Positions 26,065 to 35,422 of a stretch of DNA of 35,422 nucleotides are shown piece after piece. This DNA is from Prochlorococcus sp. AG-412-I05. Lineage in GTDB: Bacteria; Cyanobacteriota; Cyanobacteriia; PCC-6307; Cyanobiaceae. The stretch spans positions 1-35,422 of the forward strand of contig QCLC01000019.1 of assembly GCA_003214855.1 (NCBI GenBank), in the 5' to 3' direction. The position numbers were made by a program, and so were the translations under genes. The notes below the pieces were generated by a model that saw only the letters and a list, made by a program, of their open reading frames with translations, ran no database searches and was not told the origin of the DNA. Position 1 is the stretch's first letter; the number at the start of each line of letters is the position of its first letter.

Positions 26065-27096
26065 TTGCTTCCCATATCGTTTTTTCCCGATCGTCCCCTC
26101 ACAGTTGCTGTGCTTGGTGCCAGTGGCGCAGTGGGTCAGGAGCTGCTTCAGCTTTTGCAGGAACGCTCGTTTCCGATTAGTGAGTTGCGCTTATTGGCAT
26201 CTGCGCGTTCTGCGGGCCATGTTCAACCTTGGAATGGCTCCAGCCTCGTCGTTCAGGAGGTGAGTGAAGCTGCTTTTGAGGGGGTGGATTTGGTGCTGGC
26301 CTCAGCTGGTGGATCCGTATCGCGTCAGTGGCGGCAGGTGATCAACTCAGCCGGTGCGCTGATGATTGACAACTCCAGTGCCTTCAGGATGGATGCCGAC
26401 GTGCCACTCGTGGTGCCTGAGGTCAATCCTGAGGCGGTTGCAGAGCATCAGGGGGTGATTGCAAATCCAAATTGCACCACGATTTTGTTAACTCTGGTGC
26501 TGGCACCTTTGGCTGCAAGACGGGCTTTGCGTCGTGTTGTTGTCAGCACCTATCAGTCGGCGAGTGGTGCAGGGGCACGCGCTATGGAGGAGCTCAAGCA
26601 GCTCACTCAGGTTGTTTTAGCGGGCGACACGCCTTGTAGTGAAGTGCTTCCTCATTCTCTTGCCTTCAACTTGTTCCTGCACAACTCTCCATTGATGGCC
26701 AATAGCTATTGCGAGGAGGAAATGAAGATGGTCAATGAAACGCGCAAAATTATGGGCCTTCCTGATTTGCGCTTTACCGCAACTTGTGTTCGGGTGCCTG
26801 TACTGAGAGCCCATTCGGAGGCTGTGAATATTGAGTTTGACGAGCCTTTTCCAGTGGAAGAAGCTCGCCAATTGCTGAAGGCGGCAGCGGGTCTCGAGTT
26901 AATCGAAGATTTTGAGCAGAATCGCTTTCCCATGCCTACCGATGTCACTGATCGCGATCCGGTTGCGGTGGGTCGCATTCGGCAGGACATCAGTGATCCC
27001 AATGCTCTCGAGCTTTGGCTATGCGGGGATCAGATCCGTAAAGGTGCCGCTCTAAATGCGATCCAAATTGCAGAATTGTTGTTGTCATCATCATGA
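26065..27096 (+). CDS. asd: Aspartate-semialdehyde dehydrogenase
   Basis: This is a 343-residue enzyme that reduces aspartyl phosphate to aspartate semialdehyde with NADPH, the branch point to lysine, threonine and methionine. The Rossmann motif is [13 protein letters not shown] at 16-28. The catalytic cysteine is C137 in NPNCTT and the histidine lies in [12 protein letters not shown]. The start is a TTG at 26065, the first possible one after an in-frame stop at 26053; later GTGs would cut the NADP motif. It overlaps dapA by four bases (ATGA), so the two are translationally coupled and act in successive steps. Confidence 0.96.
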   Translation: MLPISFFPDRPLTVAVLGASGAVGQELLQLLQERSFPISELRLLASARSAGHVQPWNGSSLVVQEVSEAAFEGVDLVLASAGGSVSRQWRQVINSAGALMIDNSSAFRMDADVPLVVPEVNPEAVAEHQGVIANPNCTTILLTLVLAPLAARRALRRVVVSTYQSASGAGARAMEELKQLTQVVLAGDTPCSEVLPHSLAFNLFLHNSPLMANSYCEEEMKMVNETRKIMGLPDLRFTATCVRVPVLRAHSEAVNIEFDEPFPVEEARQLLKAAAGLELIEDFEQNRFPMPTDVTDRDPVAVGRIRQDISDPNALELWLCGDQIRKGAALNAIQIAELLLSSS

Positions 27097-28001
27097 GCTC
27101 TGCTGCTGAGTTGTCTCCAACTCCTTTTGGCCGTTTGCTGACGGCCATGGTCACACCTTTTGACGCTGATGGATGCGTTGATCTGGCTTTGGCTGGTCGT
27201 CTTGCTCGCTATCTCGTGGATGAGGGATCTGATGGACTGGTTGTCTGCGGCACGACTGGGGAATCGCCCACTCTGAGCTGGCAGGAGCAGCATCAATTGC
27301 TTGGGGTGGTCCGTCAGGCAGTGGGGCCAGGCGTGAAGGTTCTTGCCGGTACTGGTAGCAATAGCACCGCTGAGGCGATAGAGGCCACCACTCAGGCAGC
27401 TGCGGTGGGTGCTGATGGGGCATTGGTGGTTGTTCCTTATTACAACAAGCCTCCGCAGGAAGGTCTTGAAGCCCATTTCAGGGCTATTGCCCAGGCTGCC
27501 CCTGAGTTGCCGCTGATGCTCTACAACATTCCTGGGCGGACTGGATGTGCGCTTGCTCCAGCCACAGTTGCAAGGTTGATGGAATGTCCGAATGTGGTGA
27601 GTTTCAAAGCCGCTAGTGGCACCACGGATGAGGTGACGCAGTTGAGGTTGCAGTGTGGTTCAAAACTGGCTGTTTACAGCGGCGACGATGGTTTGCTTTT
27701 GCCCATGTTGGCGGTGGGGGCTGTTGGGGTAGTGAGTGTCGCAAGTCACCTTGTAGGTCGTCGGCTTAAGGCGATGATTGAGGCCTATCTCACTGGTCAG
27801 GGTGCTCTTGCCCTCAGTTATCACGAGCAGTTGCAACCTTTGTTCAAGGCTCTATTTGTCACCACCAATCCGATTCCTGTTAAAGCAGCCCTCGAGCTCA
27901 GCGGTTGGCCGGTCGGATCCCCCCGCCTCCCTTTGCTTCCGCTTGATCCCGTTATGCGAGATGCTCTTTCAAACACCTTGACTGCCTTGTGTCAGACCTG
28001 A
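27093..28001 (+). CDS. dapA: 4-hydroxy-tetrahydrodipicolinate synthase
   Basis: This is a 302-residue TIM-barrel enzyme that condenses aspartate semialdehyde with pyruvate. The Schiff-base lysine is K172 (VSFKAASGT), the tyrosine is Y144 ([11 protein letters not shown]), and the GTTGE motif is at 53-57, with Y117 in VVPYYNKP. Length and motifs are standard. Its ATG sits inside the asd stop (four-base overlap). The pathway leads to lysine and meso-diaminopimelate for peptidoglycan. The RNase J gene starts 100 bases downstream on the same strand. Confidence 0.97.
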   Translation: MSSAAELSPTPFGRLLTAMVTPFDADGCVDLALAGRLARYLVDEGSDGLVVCGTTGESPTLSWQEQHQLLGVVRQAVGPGVKVLAGTGSNSTAEAIEATTQAAAVGADGALVVVPYYNKPPQEGLEAHFRAIAQAAPELPLMLYNIPGRTGCALAPATVARLMECPNVVSFKAASGTTDEVTQLRLQCGSKLAVYSGDDGLLLPMLAVGAVGVVSVASHLVGRRLKAMIEAYLTGQGALALSYHEQLQPLFKALFVTTNPIPVKAALELSGWPVGSPRLPLLPLDPVMRDALSNTLTALCQT

Positions 28002-28101
28002 CGCCACGGCTGTTTCCCACATTGATTGCTTGACGCTTTAGCTTTTCGCCATGAGCGCTCGCTTCATTTCAGTTCCCAAATAGTTTTCGTACGCTTTTGT
28101 C

Positions 28102-30105
28102 ATGACGTCTAGTTCCTCCATTTCCAGATCCACCTCTTCTAGGGACGGTAAAGCCAAAGAGCCCTGCTTACGAGTGATTCCCCTTGGTGGGCTCCATGAG
28201 ATTGGCAAGAACACCTGCGTGTTCGAGTACGGCGACGACATCATGATGGTGGATGCTGGCCTGGCATTTCCCAGTGATGGCATGCATGGCGTCAATGTGG
28301 TGATGCCAGACACCAGTTATCTACGCGAGAACCAAAAGCGCATCCGCGGCATGATCGTGACCCATGGTCATGAAGATCATATTGGTGGGATTCCTCATCA
28401 TCTCAAGCACTTCAATATTCCAGTGATCTATGGCCCGCGTCTGGCCATGTCAATGCTTCAGGGAAAGATGGAAGAGGCTGGTGTTACAGATCGCACCACG
28501 ATCCAGACTGTGAGTCCAAGGGATGTTGTCAAGGTTGGACAACATTTTTCGGTGGAATTTATTCGCAATACCCACTCGATGGCAGATAGCTTTTCGCTTG
28601 CCATCACCACTCCTGTTGGCTCGGTGATCTTCACAGGAGACTTTAAGTTTGACCATACTCCTGTGGATGGTGAAAATTTTGATATGGCTCGCCTTGCACA
28701 TCACGGCGAGCAAGGTGTTTTGTGTTTGTTCAGTGATTCAACCAATGCTGAGGTGCCTGGCTTCTGCCCACCTGAGCGATCGGTCTTTCCTGCTTTAGAT
28801 CGCCATATTGCTCAAGCTGATGGTCGAGTGATTATCACAACTTTTGCGAGCTCTATTCATCGCGTTTCAATGATTTTGGAGCTGGCCTTAAAGAACGGAC
28901 GCAAAGTTGGTTTGCTTGGGCGATCGATGCTCAATGTGATCGCTAAGGCGCGTGAACTCGGCTATATGCGTGCTCCTGATGATCTGTTCGTACCGATCAA
29001 ACAGATTCGTGATATGCCTGATCGCGAGACTCTGTTGTTGATGACAGGTAGTCAGGGCGAGCCGTTGGCTGCGTTAAGTCGCATCTCACGCGGAGAGCAT
29101 CAACATGTACAGGTCAAGAACACTGACACGATTATCTTTTCGGCGAGTCCGATTCCGGGCAATACGATCTCAGTTGTTAATACCATTGACCGCTTGATGA
29201 TGCTGGGAGCCAAGGTGGTCTATGGCAAGGGAGAGGGTATCCATGTCTCTGGGCATGGCTTCCAGGAGGACCATAAGTTGATGCTGGCTTTAACAAAACC
29301 AAAGTTTTTTGTGCCAGTACATGGTGAGCATCGCATGCTTATTTGCCACAGCAAGACTGCGCAGTCGATGGGCGTAGCCAGCGAAAATATTTTGATTCTT
29401 GATAATGGTGATGTCGTTCAACTTTCAGCTGATTCGATTAGTAAAGGAGATTCAGTAAAAGCAGGAATTGAACTTCTCGATGCTTCTCGCAATGGCATTG
29501 TTGATGCGCGTGTTTTGAAAGAGCGCCAGCAACTTGCTGAAGATGGTGTTGTCACTGTGCTGGCTGCAATCAGTATTGATGGAGTGATGGTTGCACCGCC
29601 AAGAGTGAACTTGCGAGGTGTCGTGACCGCTGCTGACCCCCGCAAGATGTCGATTTGGACTGAACGGGAAATAAGTTGGGTGTTGGAAAACCGCTGGAAG
29701 CAGTTTTCTCGTCAAACGGATGGCAAAACTCCTGAAGTGGATTGGATGGGTTTGCAGCGAGAAGTGGAAGTGGGCTTGGGTCGTCGTATGCGTCGTGAGT
29801 TGCAAGTTGAGCCCTTGCTTCTGTGCCTAGTGCAGCCTGCACCAGCCGGAACACCTGCTTATAAGGGTATGGCTGATGCTGAACCTGAGGATCGATCGGT
29901 GACCCGTATTCGTGGTGATCGTGATCTGGCTAGTAACGGGCGCCGAACTCCAGCTGCGGCTCCTGTCAAGGTTGCGGCAGCTGTATCAGCAAGGTCGACT
30001 ACTAAGACGGTTTCTGATCAAGCCAATGTTCAGACTCAATCTGAACCTGAGTCAGCAGAGATGCCTTCCGGTCGCACACGCCGCCGTCGCTCAGCTGTTG
30101 CCTAA
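28102..30105 (+). CDS. rnj: Ribonuclease J
   Basis: This is a 667-residue metallo-beta-lactamase/beta-CASP ribonuclease. The zinc motif HGHEDH is at 88-93 (VTHGHEDHIGG), followed by the second histidine in NTHSMADS, the aspartate in FTGDFKFDH, and the beta-CASP histidine in FVPVHGEHRML. RNase J acts as a 5'-3' exonuclease and endonuclease in mRNA decay and rRNA maturation, next to RNase E in cyanobacteria. The N-terminus is Ser-rich and the C-terminal hundred residues are Ala/Thr-rich, low complexity, ending in a basic GRTRRRRSAVA, probably RNA- or partner-binding. Marine cyanobacterial RNase J often carries such extensions, as I recall. The ATG at 28102 is clear. Confidence 0.97.
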   Translation: MTSSSSISRSTSSRDGKAKEPCLRVIPLGGLHEIGKNTCVFEYGDDIMMVDAGLAFPSDGMHGVNVVMPDTSYLRENQKRIRGMIVTHGHEDHIGGIPHHLKHFNIPVIYGPRLAMSMLQGKMEEAGVTDRTTIQTVSPRDVVKVGQHFSVEFIRNTHSMADSFSLAITTPVGSVIFTGDFKFDHTPVDGENFDMARLAHHGEQGVLCLFSDSTNAEVPGFCPPERSVFPALDRHIAQADGRVIITTFASSIHRVSMILELALKNGRKVGLLGRSMLNVIAKARELGYMRAPDDLFVPIKQIRDMPDRETLLLMTGSQGEPLAALSRISRGEHQHVQVKNTDTIIFSASPIPGNTISVVNTIDRLMMLGAKVVYGKGEGIHVSGHGFQEDHKLMLALTKPKFFVPVHGEHRMLICHSKTAQSMGVASENILILDNGDVVQLSADSISKGDSVKAGIELLDASRNGIVDARVLKERQQLAEDGVVTVLAAISIDGVMVAPPRVNLRGVVTAADPRKMSIWTEREISWVLENRWKQFSRQTDGKTPEVDWMGLQREVEVGLGRRMRRELQVEPLLLCLVQPAPAGTPAYKGMADAEPEDRSVTRIRGDRDLASNGRRTPAAAPVKVAAAVSARSTTKTVSDQANVQTQSEPESAEMPSGRTRRRRSAVA

Positions 30106-30131
30106 TGCAAGACCCTGTGGCTGCTTGCATT
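30104..30131 (+). terminator. Possible rnj terminator hairpin
   Basis: AATGCAAG (30104-30111) pairs perfectly with CTTGCATT (30124-30131) over a 12-base loop, immediately at the rnj stop codon. A short T-run follows at about 30139-30142, so this is weak as an intrinsic terminator. It lies between two convergent genes. Confidence 0.45.
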
Positions 30132-30165
30132 GACGCAGTTTTGGCTCTGACCAGATCCTGGTGAT

Positions 30166-32229
30166 TCAGTTGGCGTTGCTGAGAGCAACGCTTTGGTCAG
30201 CTTCTTCTTTGAACAGTTGTCGGTAGGCAGCCGTGGAGATGCAAGCTGCTAATGGAGCTGCGCCCAACAACCCAACACAACAGAGTATTGTTCCGACCGT
30301 CAAGATCAGGAGTTGGAAGAGGGCAAGTAGGGCCACCATCAACCAGGATGGATTGACAACCTGCCAGCCGCGCTGGATTGTTGCTATTGGGCCAAGCTCT
30401 TCTAGCAAGGCGATCCAGGGAAGAAAAATTTGGTTAATACTCAGAATGACCACAAAAATTGCAATAATAATCACTGGTATGAACATCACAATCTGATTAA
30501 TGATTGCCAGGCCACCTGCAAGCAGGCCGCCAGTCATGATGAGCAGAAATAATAAGAATCCAAAAACTAATTGCCTGATAAATAGGCGCAAATAAGCACT
30601 GCCATCCCAGCGGATGAAATCAGCAAAATTAGGGCGTTGGCCGTTGAGTACCATCCAGGACCCTCGAATCATTCCTGTCAAGCCCCAAAGGTTGACAATT
30701 GCATTGCCAAGGCTTGAGCAGACGATAATGATTATGGAGCCAATGCTTATAGGGTTGTTCTCATTAACTAGAAGGCTGCCTATTGCTTGAAAGCCTAAGC
30801 TTAATGCACCGATAAGTAGAGTGAAGACAACAAATTCTCGAGGAGATTTACGGAAGCCATCCCAACCATCTGTGATTGCTTTGATGACTTCAAGCTTGGA
30901 GTTAAGCACTTCGTTTGTTTTGGGGACTTCGACAGACTTATTGATGGATTTGATTGCAGATTTTTTTGTTTTATTGTCTATTTTTGCTTGAGGTGGTTGC
31001 GTTTCTGTTCCTGTGCACGGCACCATCACCCGCATGATCGAGTTTTTGAGTAGGTCTTGTGCAATATCAGCTGGCAAGTCTTCTGGAAGATTGTCTTGTA
31101 TGTTGCCGTCTTCTTCTTGCTCACTTGTAATCAGAACCATCTCTGATTGTGATTTGGAGATCTCAAAGCCGTCATTGCCATCATCAGGCTCTTTATTTGC
31201 AACGATGGCGACATCGACGCTTGTTGCGTCTGATTCAATCTTTTTGGATTCAGGGTTTGGTCCGATTTCAATTTCTCTATTTAATGCTGGGTTTTGTTGT
31301 TGCTTGGTTACGTTGACTTCGCTATTTTTTGCATCCTGAGACTCTGCCTTCTCTTCCTCAATGAACGAATCTGATGTGTTGGCATTGTGCTCAATGACTT
31401 GTGATTCTATTGACTGATTCTTTTTTTCTGATTTTTGAACTGATTCTTGATCGCCGCTCTTGTCATCAAAATGTTCTTTAGCTGCTTGGCTTGATGCCTT
31501 TGACGTTGAATTGCCGTCATTATCAGTTGTTGATTTGAGCCAAGTTGGGGGTGTTTCTTGAGTATTTGTTGCGCTTATGATTGTGTGCTCTTGAGAAAGA
31601 AATGGATCACGAATGAGATCTGTTGATGGCTTGCGATTGGCATCCTTTGCGATGGCTTCTGCCGGGTCTTGATGTTGAAGAAATGGCGGTAATTCTTCTC
31701 CATTGGCTTGGTTGTTGATCTCTGTATCTGCCTTCAGGAATGGGTCGCGAAGCAGTTCAGGTAGCGGCGCGCTTGTGCTGGCCTCCTTTTGAAAGGTTTG
31801 TGAAGCTTCTGGTTGTTCAATTGCTGAGCCAGCCTCTGTCGCTTCTGATTGTGTTGTTGCTGGTTGCCGTTGCAATAATTCGCTTTGGCATCGTTGTAAG
31901 CCTTGCTCGGCGAGTTCTTTCAACGTGTCTTGTGGTTGGCTATCTAGAACCAGGTTGTAGTGGTGTTGGGCTTGTTGGATATCGTTCATTCCGTAGAGCA
32001 GGATGTGGCCCATTAGCAGAGCAACAAAGGCCCGCCAGGCCAGCATTGCTTCTTGCTCAGGTCCGTTCTGTTGCAGCTCTAGTTGGCCTAGCAGGTGTTC
32101 ACAGATTGATTGAGCTTCTGCGTAATTTCCTGCCCCATAGGCCTTCTCGGCGGCCAGGTACTGCTGTTGGAAGTCGCCGTCCACCGGAGTCAGTCGTGAT
32201 GTTCTAGTTGTACCGAGTTTTGCTGCCAT
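30166..32229 (-). CDS. TPR plus disordered linker plus polytopic membrane protein, unknown function
   Basis: This encodes 687 residues in three parts. Residues 20-120 are helical TPR-like repeats ([20 protein letters not shown] and further). Residues 125-445 are low-complexity and acidic, rich in Ser, Asn, Gln and Glu, with a duplicated motif: RDPFL at 161-165 and 207-211, each followed 20 residues on by a PP motif (PPFL at 181, PPTWL at 227). Residues 465-670 form about five to six membrane helices ending AAYRQLF, like the DUF975/GPDPase-membrane group. The ATG at 32229 overlaps tilS by 40 bases; a GTG at 32184 would avoid this. The middle is AT-rich for this window. A membrane scaffold or sorting role is only a guess. 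Confidence 0.85.
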   Translation of the reverse strand: MAAKLGTTRTSRLTPVDGDFQQQYLAAEKAYGAGNYAEAQSICEHLLGQLELQQNGPEQEAMLAWRAFVALLMGHILLYGMNDIQQAQHHYNLVLDSQPQDTLKELAEQGLQRCQSELLQRQPATTQSEATEAGSAIEQPEASQTFQKEASTSAPLPELLRDPFLKADTEINNQANGEELPPFLQHQDPAEAIAKDANRKPSTDLIRDPFLSQEHTIISATNTQETPPTWLKSTTDNDGNSTSKASSQAAKEHFDDKSGDQESVQKSEKKNQSIESQVIEHNANTSDSFIEEEKAESQDAKNSEVNVTKQQQNPALNREIEIGPNPESKKIESDATSVDVAIVANKEPDDGNDGFEISKSQSEMVLITSEQEEDGNIQDNLPEDLPADIAQDLLKNSIMRVMVPCTGTETQPPQAKIDNKTKKSAIKSINKSVEVPKTNEVLNSKLEVIKAITDGWDGFRKSPREFVVFTLLIGALSLGFQAIGSLLVNENNPISIGSIIIIVCSSLGNAIVNLWGLTGMIRGSWMVLNGQRPNFADFIRWDGSAYLRLFIRQLVFGFLLFLLIMTGGLLAGGLAIINQIVMFIPVIIIAIFVVILSINQIFLPWIALLEELGPIATIQRGWQVVNPSWLMVALLALFQLLILTVGTILCCVGLLGAAPLAACISTAAYRQLFKEEADQSVALSNAN

Positions 32230-33221
32230 TGGACTTTCCAGCCCTTTGCGAGGTGTAGAGATCCAGGTGGTTTTCCGGGGGCAATGCTTTGGCTGATCTG
32301 TTCAAGTTGGACTGCTGGCACACTTGGTGCTCCTGATCGCTTTAGCCAATAGGCCAACAGAGTTGTTCTTGCTGTGATCGGTAGTTGGGCAAGGTCCTTA
32401 CGACAGAGGCCGCTTTGCTTGCTGAGGTTGTTGAGCGCCAGCATGACGATGGCTTGCTGGTCCGCATGGTGATGGTTGAGCCTTTCGGCGAGAGCTGCCA
32501 TGCGCAGGCTGCAGCCCGGATGCAGCGATTCCAGTACTGGTAGCACTTCTTGGCGGACTCGGTTGCGGCTGAAGTCTGGATTGGAATTGGCAGGATCCAG
32601 CCAGATAGGTAAGGACAGCTCGCTGCAAATCAGGGCGGTGTCCTCACGCGAGAACCCCAGCAAAGGGCGTATGAGCTGCACGTTTTTGTGAGGATTGTCT
32701 TTGCTGATGGGCCTGCATTGGCGCATGCTGCTTAGTCCCGCGAGGTCTGTTCCACGGGCAAGGTTGAGTAGCAAGGTTTCAGCTCGATCAGAACTGGTGT
32801 GGCCTGTGAGCACATACCGGCATGGATGGTTTGGGTTGTTGGATGACAAGCGTTCTGCGTGAAGCGTCAGTTGTTCATATCGCCAATGTCGCGCTGTGGC
32901 TTCGTTGTTGGTTTGTGCAGGTTTGGCTTGATCAGACCAGAAGCTCAAGTTGTGTGATTCACACCAATTCTTGAGCTCACTTGCGATCGTTGCTGATTGT
33001 TCATGCCAGTTGTGGTCGCCATGCCACACCTCTAAAGACCAGCCATGTTTTCGTTGGAGATCGATCAATAGGCCAAGCAGGGCCATCGAATCTTGACCGC
33101 CGGACACGGCGATCAAGAGTGAGACTTCTGCTGGTAGTAGATCTGGATTCGCTAGCAGTTTGTGATGGAGACGCGCGTGCCAGGCGCTCCAGGGCAGCTG
33201 CGCTGAGCTGGATGAGGCCAT
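32190..33221 (-). CDS. tilS: tRNA(Ile)-lysidine synthetase
   Basis: This is a 343-residue PP-loop ATPase that converts C34 of the AUA-decoding tRNA-Ile to lysidine, changing its charging and codon reading. The PP-loop is SGGQDS at 40-45 ([14 protein letters not shown]). Family blocks [10 protein letters not shown] and [20 protein letters not shown] follow, then RPLLGFSR and the [11 protein letters not shown] helix. The C-terminal part is short compared with E. coli TilS, as usual in cyanobacteria. The ATG at 33221 is chosen; the reading to 33332 adds an unrelated N-terminus. It is divergent from ycf23 across 59 bases and overlaps the next leftward gene by 40 bases. Confidence 0.95.
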   Translation of the reverse strand: MASSSSAQLPWSAWHARLHHKLLANPDLLPAEVSLLIAVSGGQDSMALLGLLIDLQRKHGWSLEVWHGDHNWHEQSATIASELKNWCESHNLSFWSDQAKPAQTNNEATARHWRYEQLTLHAERLSSNNPNHPCRYVLTGHTSSDRAETLLLNLARGTDLAGLSSMRQCRPISKDNPHKNVQLIRPLLGFSREDTALICSELSLPIWLDPANSNPDFSRNRVRQEVLPVLESLHPGCSLRMAALAERLNHHHADQQAIVMLALNNLSKQSGLCRKDLAQLPITARTTLLAYWLKRSGAPSVPAVQLEQISQSIAPGKPPGSLHLAKGWKVQWQQNSVQLEHHD

Positions 33222-33280
33222 GGCGCAGGGGTCATTCAGCTGAGGCCAGTCTGCCGTGCAGGAGCCTGGCAAATGGGAGT

Positions 33281-34081
33281 ATGGATCTACAGATCGTTGA
33301 TGAAATGACCCGCCTCGCTCAGTTGCCAACACACTTGCGTCAGCGTCTCGAGCAGCGCTCGGCCCTCAAGGTGATCGCTGGTTTGATGAATTTCGAGGCC
33401 CTCTCGGTGGCGCAGGTGGCGCGGGCTGCTGGCCACGGTGGCGCTGATCTGATTGATGTGGCTTGTGATCCAGAGCTGGTGCAACTGGCGATCCGGGAAT
33501 CCGCTGGAGTTCCGGTTTGTGTGTCAGCGGTGGACCCTGAGCTGTTCCCTGCAGCTGTTGCAGCTGGTGCTGCCATGGTGGAAATTGGAAATTTCGATGC
33601 TTTTTATCCTCAGGGCCGGATCTTTGGTGCCGCCGAAGTCTTGGAGCTGACTCGTTTAACCAGGGTGGTGTTGCCTGAGGTGGTGTTGAGTGTGACCGTG
33701 CCCCATGTGTTGCCGATGGATCAGCAGGAGCAACTGGCCGTGGATCTGGTTGCTGCCGGTGCCGATCTGATTCAGACGGAGGGCGGCACGAGCGCTAAGC
33801 CATTTAGTGCTGGAAGTCTTGGCTTGATTGAGAAAGCTGCTCCAACTTTGGCTGCTGCACACAGCATTTCTACCGCACTGAAGGCTGCTGATCGGGTAGT
33901 TCCTGTGCTTTGTGCTTCTGGTTTATCGGTAGTGACGGTGCCCATGGCTATTGCTGCTGGTGCTGCTGGTGTAGGTGTTGGATCGGTGGTGAACCGTCTC
34001 AATGATGAGCTGGCAATGATTGCTGTTGTGCGGGGCTTGCGTGAAGCTATCAGCGCGCCCAAATCTGCAGTCATTCACTAG
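33281..34081 (+). CDS. ycf23: Ycf23/DUF561 family protein
   Basis: This encodes 266 residues from the ATG at 33281; a longer frame upstream is antisense to tilS. The sequence [20 protein letters not shown] followed by [20 protein letters not shown] is typical of the Ycf23 (DUF561) family found in cyanobacteria and red-algal plastids. It has a TIM-barrel look, with repeated V-x-V strands and a glycine-rich end ([16 protein letters not shown]) that could hold a phosphate. No enzymatic activity is established for the family. The gene is rightward with a YvlD-like membrane gene 44 bases behind it. Confidence 0.88.
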   Translation: MDLQIVDEMTRLAQLPTHLRQRLEQRSALKVIAGLMNFEALSVAQVARAAGHGGADLIDVACDPELVQLAIRESAGVPVCVSAVDPELFPAAVAAGAAMVEIGNFDAFYPQGRIFGAAEVLELTRLTRVVLPEVVLSVTVPHVLPMDQQEQLAVDLVAAGADLIQTEGGTSAKPFSAGSLGLIEKAAPTLAAAHSISTALKAADRVVPVLCASGLSVVTVPMAIAAGAAGVGVGSVVNRLNDELAMIAVVRGLREAISAPKSAVIH

Positions 34082-34125
34082 CGTTAATTAGTGTCTCGTC
34101 AGCTGCTTTGCGTCGTCTGCTTTAA

Positions 34126-34545
34126 ATGCTTGGATCGCTCGGCTGGTTGTTGCAATGGCCTATCCGGGCCCTGATTTTGTTATTGGTTGCTGCGTTGCCC
34201 CTTGGCATTGAGATGGCCAATTTCAGCACAGCTTTTTGGTCGGCCGTGATGATTGGCTTCTTGGGTACTTTGTTGATCGTGCCTCTCAAGTTGCTGTTGG
34301 GTCCATTCTGGGCAATTACGTCCTTGGGGGGGCTGATCTGGCCAGTGTCGTTTTTGTTCAACTGGTTGATCACGATCCTTTTATTTGCTCTGGCAGCCTG
34401 GCTGATTAATGGTTTTCGGCTCAAGAACGGCTTGCTTAGTGCCATCTGCGGCGCTGTCTTTTACAGCATTGTGAGCACGATTGTGTTGCGATCTCTCGGC
34501 ATCGCTGATATTGAGTTCACGAGAGCTGCTTTGCTTTCAGCCTGA
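34126..34545 (+). CDS. Phage holin family 4 / YvlD-like membrane protein
   Basis: This encodes 139 residues with four membrane helices (LILLLVAALPLGIEM, then MIGFLGTLLIVPLKLLLGPF, then LIWPVSFLFNWLITILLFAL, and the C-terminal AICGAVFYSIVSTIVLRSL). This pattern matches the small PF04020 family (phage_holin_4_2, YvlD in Bacillus), usually not a real holin. There is no phage context here. Function is unknown, probably envelope-related. The ATG at 34126 is the start; it follows ycf23 by 44 bases and precedes uvrB by 104 bases. Confidence 0.82.
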   Translation: MLGSLGWLLQWPIRALILLLVAALPLGIEMANFSTAFWSAVMIGFLGTLLIVPLKLLLGPFWAITSLGGLIWPVSFLFNWLITILLFALAAWLINGFRLKNGLLSAICGAVFYSIVSTIVLRSLGIADIEFTRAALLSA

Positions 34546-34649
34546 GAGTTCAAGGCATTGGTTAGAAGGTCATCAGCTTTGGAGAAAGTTTGGAATAGCC
34601 CGTTCATGGCATCTGCTCATAAGCTAAGCGGCTGCCCGTTACGGCCCTA

Positions 34650-35422
34650 ATGCCGAAGTATCACCTCAAGGCTCCCTATAGCCCGAAGGGGGATCAGCCC
34701 ACTGCGATTGCTCGGTTGGTGGAGGGGGTCAATCAGGGCCAGCGTTTTCAGACGCTTTTAGGAGCGACTGGTACGGGTAAGACATTCACGATTGCCAATT
34801 TGATTGCTCAGACTGGCCGTCCGGCACTTGTCTTGGCTCATAACAAGACACTCGCTGCCCAATTATGCAATGAGTTTAGGGAGTTCTTTCCTGATAATTC
34901 TGTTGAATATTTCATTTCTTACTATGATTATTATCAGCCAGAGGCTTACGTGCCTGTTAGTGATACCTACATAGCCAAGACGTCTTCGATTAATGAAGAA
35001 ATTGATATGCTACGTCATTCAGCAACGCGTTCCTTGTTTGAGCGTAATGATGTTATCGTAGTGGCCTCAATTAGCTGCATTTATGGTTTAGGAATTCCAA
35101 GCGAATATCTAAAGGCTGCTGTTAAATTTAAAGTTGGCGAAACACTCAAGCTTCGCAGTGCATTGCGGGAGTTGGTTGAGAACCAATATAGCCGTAATGA
35201 TTTTGCCATTACGCGGGGTCGCTTTCGCGTGAGAGGGGATGTTTTGGAGATTGGCCCTGCTTATGAAGATCGGCTAGTGCGTATTGAGCTTTTTGGTGAT
35301 GAGGTAGAGGCAATCCGTTATCTGGACCCAACAACAGGTGAGATTTTGCAAAGCTTGGAAGCCATTAATATTTATCCGGCCAAGCATTTTGTGACTCCTA
35401 AAGAGCGACTCAATGTTGCAGT
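34650..35422 (+). CDS. uvrB: Excinuclease ABC subunit B, 5' part (runs off window)
   Basis: Only the first 257 codons are present. The start [20 protein letters not shown] is followed by Walker A GATGTGKT at 38-45, then the beta-hairpin region that probes for lesions ([20 protein letters not shown]). [19 protein letters not shown] and the [10 protein letters not shown] segment of the UvrA-interacting domain 2 are also present. UvrB is the damage-verification helicase of nucleotide excision repair. The remaining helicase motifs and the UvrC-binding tail lie outside the window. No SOS-type operator is evident upstream. Confidence 0.98.
   Translation, partial: MPKYHLKAPYSPKGDQPTAIARLVEGVNQGQRFQTLLGATGTGKTFTIANLIAQTGRPALVLAHNKTLAAQLCNEFREFFPDNSVEYFISYYDYYQPEAYVPVSDTYIAKTSSINEEIDMLRHSATRSLFERNDVIVVASISCIYGLGIPSEYLKAAVKFKVGETLKLRSALRELVENQYSRNDFAITRGRFRVRGDVLEIGPAYEDRLVRIELFGDEVEAIRYLDPTTGEILQSLEAINIYPAKHFVTPKERLNVA

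Noticed and set aside
34126-34545. Prophage signal from a holin-like protein
   Set aside because: The PF04020 family is chromosomal and not a true holin, and there are no phage genes around it.

Overview
The window looks like a chromosomal segment of a marine picocyanobacterium, most likely a moderate-GC lineage near Prochlorococcus clade LLIV (MIT9313-like) or marine Synechococcus. The grounds are the plastid/cyanobacterial families Ycf37 and Ycf23, adjacent sulfolipid genes sqdB and sqdX, a cbiD next to guaA, the tig-clpP-clpX order, RNase J, and many small conserved picocyanobacterial proteins. The strain call is inference from gene content and style; no database was searched. I see no prophage, insertion sequence, CRISPR array, toxin-antitoxin pair or rRNA. 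The DNA reads as core genome with two sizeable non-coding gaps.

Layout. 1-2855: the end of an SNF2-type helicase gene, two small exported proteins, a single-domain AbrB-like membrane protein and three small unknown proteins. 2959-7092: tRNA-Gly(CCC), a serine-glyoxylate-type aminotransferase, then divergently cbiD and guaA. 7093-7562: an AT-rich gap. 7563-10399: two small unknown proteins and a class B penicillin-binding protein of the MrdA type. 10435-14559: a leftward set sqdX, sqdB, a 55-residue light-harvesting-like protein and thiG, then a rightward unknown gene. 14527-16719: ycf37, a 1 kb gap, rplT and rpmI. 16783-19746: a SpoIID-like protein and a GT2 glycosyltransferase that may make glucolipid. 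19751-25891: dnaX, an LRAT-domain protein, clpX, clpP and tig, all leftward. 26065-30105: asd, dapA and RNase J, rightward. 30166-33221: an unusual TPR/disordered/membrane protein and tilS, leftward. 33281-35422: ycf23, a YvlD-like membrane protein and the 5' part of uvrB.

How the genes work together. Trigger factor, ClpP and ClpX form a folding and proteolysis cluster. Asd and DapA carry out consecutive steps towards lysine and diaminopimelate, which feeds the peptidoglycan that the MrdA-like and SpoIID-like proteins act on. SqdB and SqdX make the sulfolipid of thylakoids, and the GT2 enzyme may make the precursor of galactolipids. Ycf37 and the small light-harvesting-like protein belong to photosystem assembly or protection. 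DnaX and UvrB serve replication and repair.

I did not find a clearly new multi-gene system. The items most worth a second look are the TPR/membrane protein with a duplicated 46-residue linear-motif unit (30166-32229), the LRAT-fold gene directly behind clpX, a palindromic operator-like site between tig and asd, and the 1 kb gap before rplT. Many starts here are TTG or GTG, so several 5' ends are judgement calls and are explained in each entry.
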